Shown in pieces: positions 6,636-8,437 of a stretch of DNA of 8,437 bases (the first letter of the stretch is position 1; every line of letters begins with the position of its first letter). Under the pieces are notes generated by a model. The model saw only the letters and a list, made by a program, of their open reading frames with translations. It was not told where the DNA came from and ran no database searches. The stretch comes from Actinomycetes bacterium (lineage in GTDB: Bacteria; Actinomycetota; Acidimicrobiia; Acidimicrobiales; Microtrichaceae). The stretch spans positions 1 to 8,437 of the forward strand of contig JAFAFN010000305.1 of assembly GCA_023423475.1 (NCBI GenBank), given 5' to 3'. The position numbers and the translations under genes were made by a program.

Positions 6636-7745
6636 TCAGGCCGCGGGTGCTGCGAACGCGAGCGGCGTGAAGGTCGTCAACCCACCGGTCGGGTCGGGCT
6701 GGCCGTGGGCCTTGACGGTCGCGATCGAGCAGGCAGCGACGGTGCAGTCGACGGCAGGCGTGCCGATGACCGCTGCGGTGTCGACCGTGGTCCGGAACGA
6801 ACCGGCGGCGTTGAGGTCGCTCGGGAACCGCAGGAACTTGGTGTTGCCCCACTTCGAGGCGTCCAGGTTCCAGCCGGCAGGGGCGTTCGCCTCGGTCCAG
6901 GGCACCTGACCGACGTAGATGCCCGGCGCTGCGGCAGGGAATCCGGCGCCCGTCACGGTGATGGTCTCACCCGCGGCGGCGAGGTTCGAGCCCTTCGAGA
7001 CGATGACCTCCCTGGTCGTCGCCGGAGCGAAGCTGACCGGGACGGCGAAGTTCCACGCCGCCAGGGTCCCGTAGTGGGCGGACCACGCGTAGATCTTGCA
7101 CGCGTCGAGGTAGCAGTTCACCGTCTGGCCGGCGGTGGCGAAGAGCGCATCGACGTTGACGGTCACCGAGAAGGTGCCATCCGCGTTCAACCGGGCGCCG
7201 AGTCCGTTCTCGACCTCGGGGGCCGAGGTGCGGATGTACTTGGTGCCGGTGTACGCCGTGGGCACGGGGCCGTCACCGACGCCCATGGCGACGTACAGAC
7301 CTGCGACCGCCTGGTTGATCGGGGTGCCTGCCGGCGTGAGCCTGGCGTTGTCGAAGCCCGCGCCGGTCAGCACGAGCGAGTCGCCGGTCTGGTTCAGGCA
7401 GGTGGCCTTGGACAGCGTCAGGGTGACGTCGGCCGGGGTCCCTCCCGCGCTGTCGACGTTGGTGGCCGTGGAGCCGGTGGGCTGACAGCCCGGGACCGTC
7501 GTGGTCGTCGTGGTGGTGGGTGCCTCGGTCGTCGTCGTGGTCGGCGCCTCGGTCGTGGTCGTCGGGGCTTCGGTGGTGGTCGTCGCCTCGGTCGTGGTGG
7601 TCGTCGCCTCGGTGGTGGTCGTGGACTCACCGGGGTTGGTCGGGGTCGGCGCGCAGGCCGCCAGGAGCGCCGCGGCTCCGATCGCTCCGACGACGATGAC
7701 GGCGTGGAACCGACCTCGTGTCGCTCCGGTGGTGGTCTGGTTCAT
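6636..7745 (-). CDS. Thr-rich-stalk lipoprotein with two neocarzinostatin-like/HtaA-associated C-x4-C modules
   Basis: Read from ATG 7743-7745 the protein has 369 residues. The frame is open to 7781, but the inner ATG has GAGGAG 10 nt upstream and gives a normal signal peptide, so it is preferred. The signal core ends in a lipobox LAAC with Cys31. Residues 42-84 are a long TTTTEAP stalk. Two related modules follow (about 106-240 and 245-365). Shared elements are TGAGF, G-[IL]-YV, TK-[YF]-[IL]-R, LNA-x-G-[TS]-F, and a C-x4-C pair followed by AH (Cys211/Cys216; Cys334/Cys339). Such modules accompany HtaA domains in actinobacterial surface proteins. No HtaA domain is present here, so the function is unknown: binding or cell-wall interaction is possible. 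It converges with tetR across the 6571-6605 hairpin. Its long leader (7746-about 7870) contains another hairpin. Confidence 0.85.
   Translation of the reverse strand: MNQTTTGATRGRFHAVIVVGAIGAAALLAACAPTPTNPGESTTTTEATTTTTEATTTTEAPTTTTEAPTTTTTEAPTTTTTTTVPGCQPTGSTATNVDSAGGTPADVTLTLSKATCLNQTGDSLVLTGAGFDNARLTPAGTPINQAVAGLYVAMGVGDGPVPTAYTGTKYIRTSAPEVENGLGARLNADGTFSVTVNVDALFATAGQTVNCYLDACKIYAWSAHYGTLAAWNFAVPVSFAPATTREVIVSKGSNLAAAGETITVTGAGFPAAAPGIYVGQVPWTEANAPAGWNLDASKWGNTKFLRFPSDLNAAGSFRTTVDTAAVIGTPAVDCTVAACSIATVKAHGQPDPTGGLTTFTPLAFAAPAA
7494..7622 (-). repeat. TTTTEAP stalk tandem repeat
   Basis: This stretch codes for residues 42-84 of the lipoprotein: repeated runs of 3-7 threonines separated by EA or EAP. 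The DNA is a degenerate array of GTGGTCGTC-like units on the plus strand. It is longer than the stalk of the 714-residue lipoprotein and likely varies in copy number between strains. Confidence 0.8.
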
Positions 7746-7841
7746 GGTGCTCTCGCTCCTCGGTGACGGAGCACACGACATCCGCGCCGAGCTCTCGCCC
7801 GTGCATCGCCCAGCCTCTCCCGCACCGCTCAGGTTGTAAGG

Positions 7842-7869
7842 ATCCCCGCAACACAGCCGTTGCCGGGAT
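7842..7869 (-). other. Hairpin in the probable 5' leader of the 369-residue lipoprotein gene
   Basis: Plus-strand arms ATCCCCGCAAC (7842-7852) and GTTGCCGGGAT (7859-7869) pair at 10 of 11 positions around a 6-nt loop. If transcription starts just below the -10 candidate at 7884-7879, the hairpin lies at the very 5' end of the mRNA, about 100 nt before the start codon. It could protect the transcript or be part of a leader control element. I recognised no known riboswitch core. Confidence 0.45.
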
Positions 7870-7878
7870 GAGTAGTGA

Positions 7879-7908
7879 GTATTAGGCGCGGTTAATACAA
7901 CAAGTCAA
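7879..7908 (-). promoter_or_regulatory. Candidate promoter and inverted-repeat operator of the 369-residue lipoprotein gene
   Basis: Read on the minus strand, TTGACT (7908-7903) and TAATAC (7884-7879) are 18 nt apart, giving a good -35 and a weak -10. A perfect inverted repeat GTATTA-N8-TAATAC spans 7879-7898, so it overlaps the -10 and most of the spacer, the usual place for a repressor site. This is also the most AT-rich patch of the intergenic stretch 7746-8060, which otherwise shows no gene. Confidence 0.4.
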
Positions 7909-7966
7909 GGAGGCAGCGACTACACGGGTGTGCCGTTCGACTCCTCTCGCCACGAGCAGCGACGCG

Positions 7967-8000
7967 GATCGTCCCGGCGCCCGAAGGAGCCGGGACGATC
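7967..8000 (-). terminator. Terminator hairpin of the acyl-CoA dehydrogenase gene
   Basis: Arms GATCGTCCCGGC (7967-7978) and GCCGGGACGATC (7989-8000) form a perfect 12-bp stem with a 10-nt loop. It lies 60 nt past the minus-strand acyl-CoA dehydrogenase stop codon. There is no U tract. Its core is the same as that of the hairpin at 3031-3054. Confidence 0.7.
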
Positions 8001-8060
8001 GTGGCCCGAAACTCTGGAGCACCCGGCCCCTCGGCGGACGAGGGATCGGGTCTGGGTCGA

Positions 8061-8437
8061 CTACTCGATGCGCAGGCCCGAGATCGCACGGGAGATCACC
8101 AGCTGCTGGATCTGCTCGGTGCCCTCGAAGATGTCGAAGATCTTGGCATCGCGGTGCCAGCGCTCGACGGGGTACTCACGGGTGTAGCCGTAGCCACCGA
8201 GGATCTGGATCGCACGCTCGGTCACCCACACGGCGGTGCGGCCGGCCATGAGCTTGGACATCGAGCCCTCGGCGTTCTTGTAGCCGCCGCCGTTGTTCGA
8301 CAGCCACGCGGCACGGTGCACCATGAGGCGGGAGGCCTCGATCTGGGTGGCCATGTCGGCGAGCATGAACGCGATCGACTGGTTCATGATGATCGGCTTG
8401 CCGAACGCGGTGCGCTCCTGGGCGTACTGCAGGGCGT
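8061..8437 (-). CDS. Acyl-CoA dehydrogenase, C-terminal part (gene continues beyond the window)
   Basis: Only the last 124 residues are present; the frame remains open to the window edge, so the start lies outside. The fragment holds the helical C-terminal domain of the family. It includes [10 protein letters not shown], then [32 protein letters not shown] and EQIQ. The Glu in IFEGT aligns with the catalytic base of medium-chain-type acyl-CoA dehydrogenases (the YEGT motif), so the enzyme is probably active. Such flavoenzymes introduce the alpha-beta double bond of acyl-CoA thioesters and pass electrons to electron-transfer flavoprotein. Chain length or substrate cannot be read from this part. 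The gene ends at TAG (8061-8063), followed by a terminator hairpin, so it is transcriptionally separate from the lipoprotein gene. Confidence 0.93.
   Translation of the reverse strand, partial: ALQYAQERTAFGKPIIMNQSIAFMLADMATQIEASRLMVHRAAWLSNNGGGYKNAEGSMSKLMAGRTAVWVTERAIQILGGYGYTREYPVERWHRDAKIFDIFEGTEQIQQLVISRAISGLRIE

Noticed and set aside
7494..7622. Tandem array that might be read as a CRISPR or satellite repeat
   Set aside because: The units are short, degenerate and in frame with a threonine-rich stalk. There are no unique spacers.
6705..7766. Plus-strand open frame of 353 codons opposite the second lipoprotein gene
   Set aside because: It ends in Gly/Arg repeats that are merely the complement of the Thr-stalk codons, so it is an artefact.
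7746..7870. Possible riboswitch in the long leader of the second lipoprotein gene (GGGAGAG resembling part of a glycine motif)
   Set aside because: The accompanying conserved CCGAAGG core is absent on that strand, and no cyclic-di-AMP, cobalamin or other known core was recognised.
7907..8187. Strong AAGGAGG on the plus strand followed by GTG codons at 7928 and 7930, suggesting a small gene
   Set aside because: The spacing of 14-16 nt is too long, the product has no recognisable features, and the frame runs antisense into the acyl-CoA dehydrogenase gene.

Overview
This is a high-GC window with dense, mostly G/C-ending codons, an actinobacterial gene style and few strong Shine-Dalgarno sequences. 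Two lipoproteins carry long Thr/Glu/Pro-rich stalks (TTTTEAP units), and the surroundings are lipid or steroid catabolism genes. Together these suggest an actinobacterium, possibly of the Acidimicrobiia (Ilumatobacter-like). That placement is an inference from style, not from a marker gene. No RNA gene, CRISPR array, insertion sequence or phage gene was seen.

Layout. Left block: an aminoglycoside-phosphotransferase-family kinase (19-1155, +) converges with a KstD/fumarate-reductase-like FAD oxidoreductase (1176-2624, -). A small one-helix DUF2510 membrane protein (2689-2973, -) lies upstream of the FAD gene and may share its transcript. Middle block: a 714-residue lipoprotein (3068-5212, -) has an HtaA-like domain, three Ig-like domains and a C-terminal beta module. 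A perfect hairpin (3031-3054) separates it from the DUF2510 gene. A 190-bp divergent region (5213-5402) carries a candidate promoter and a TetR-type near-palindrome. It is followed by a two-gene operon of a SnoaL/NTF2-like protein (5403-5879, +) and a TetR regulator (5876-6532, +) joined by an ATGA overlap. Right block: two hairpins in tandem (6511-6605), then a second stalked lipoprotein (6636-7745, -) with two C-x4-C modules. A 315-bp gene-free stretch (7746-8060) holds that gene's leader and promoter candidates and the terminator of the next gene. The 3' end of an acyl-CoA dehydrogenase gene (8061-8437, -) runs off the window.

How they fit together. The FAD oxidoreductase, SnoaL-like protein, TetR regulator and acyl-CoA dehydrogenase fit a lipid or steroid degradation neighbourhood, but only the SnoaL-tetR pair is clearly one operon. 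The two lipoproteins appear related through their C-terminal modules. Since one carries an HtaA-like (haem-binding family) domain, they may be a surface ligand-capture pair. No transporter for such a ligand is encoded in the window. The most interesting material is this lipoprotein pair and the undescribed regulatory DNA at 5267-5336 and 7842-7898.
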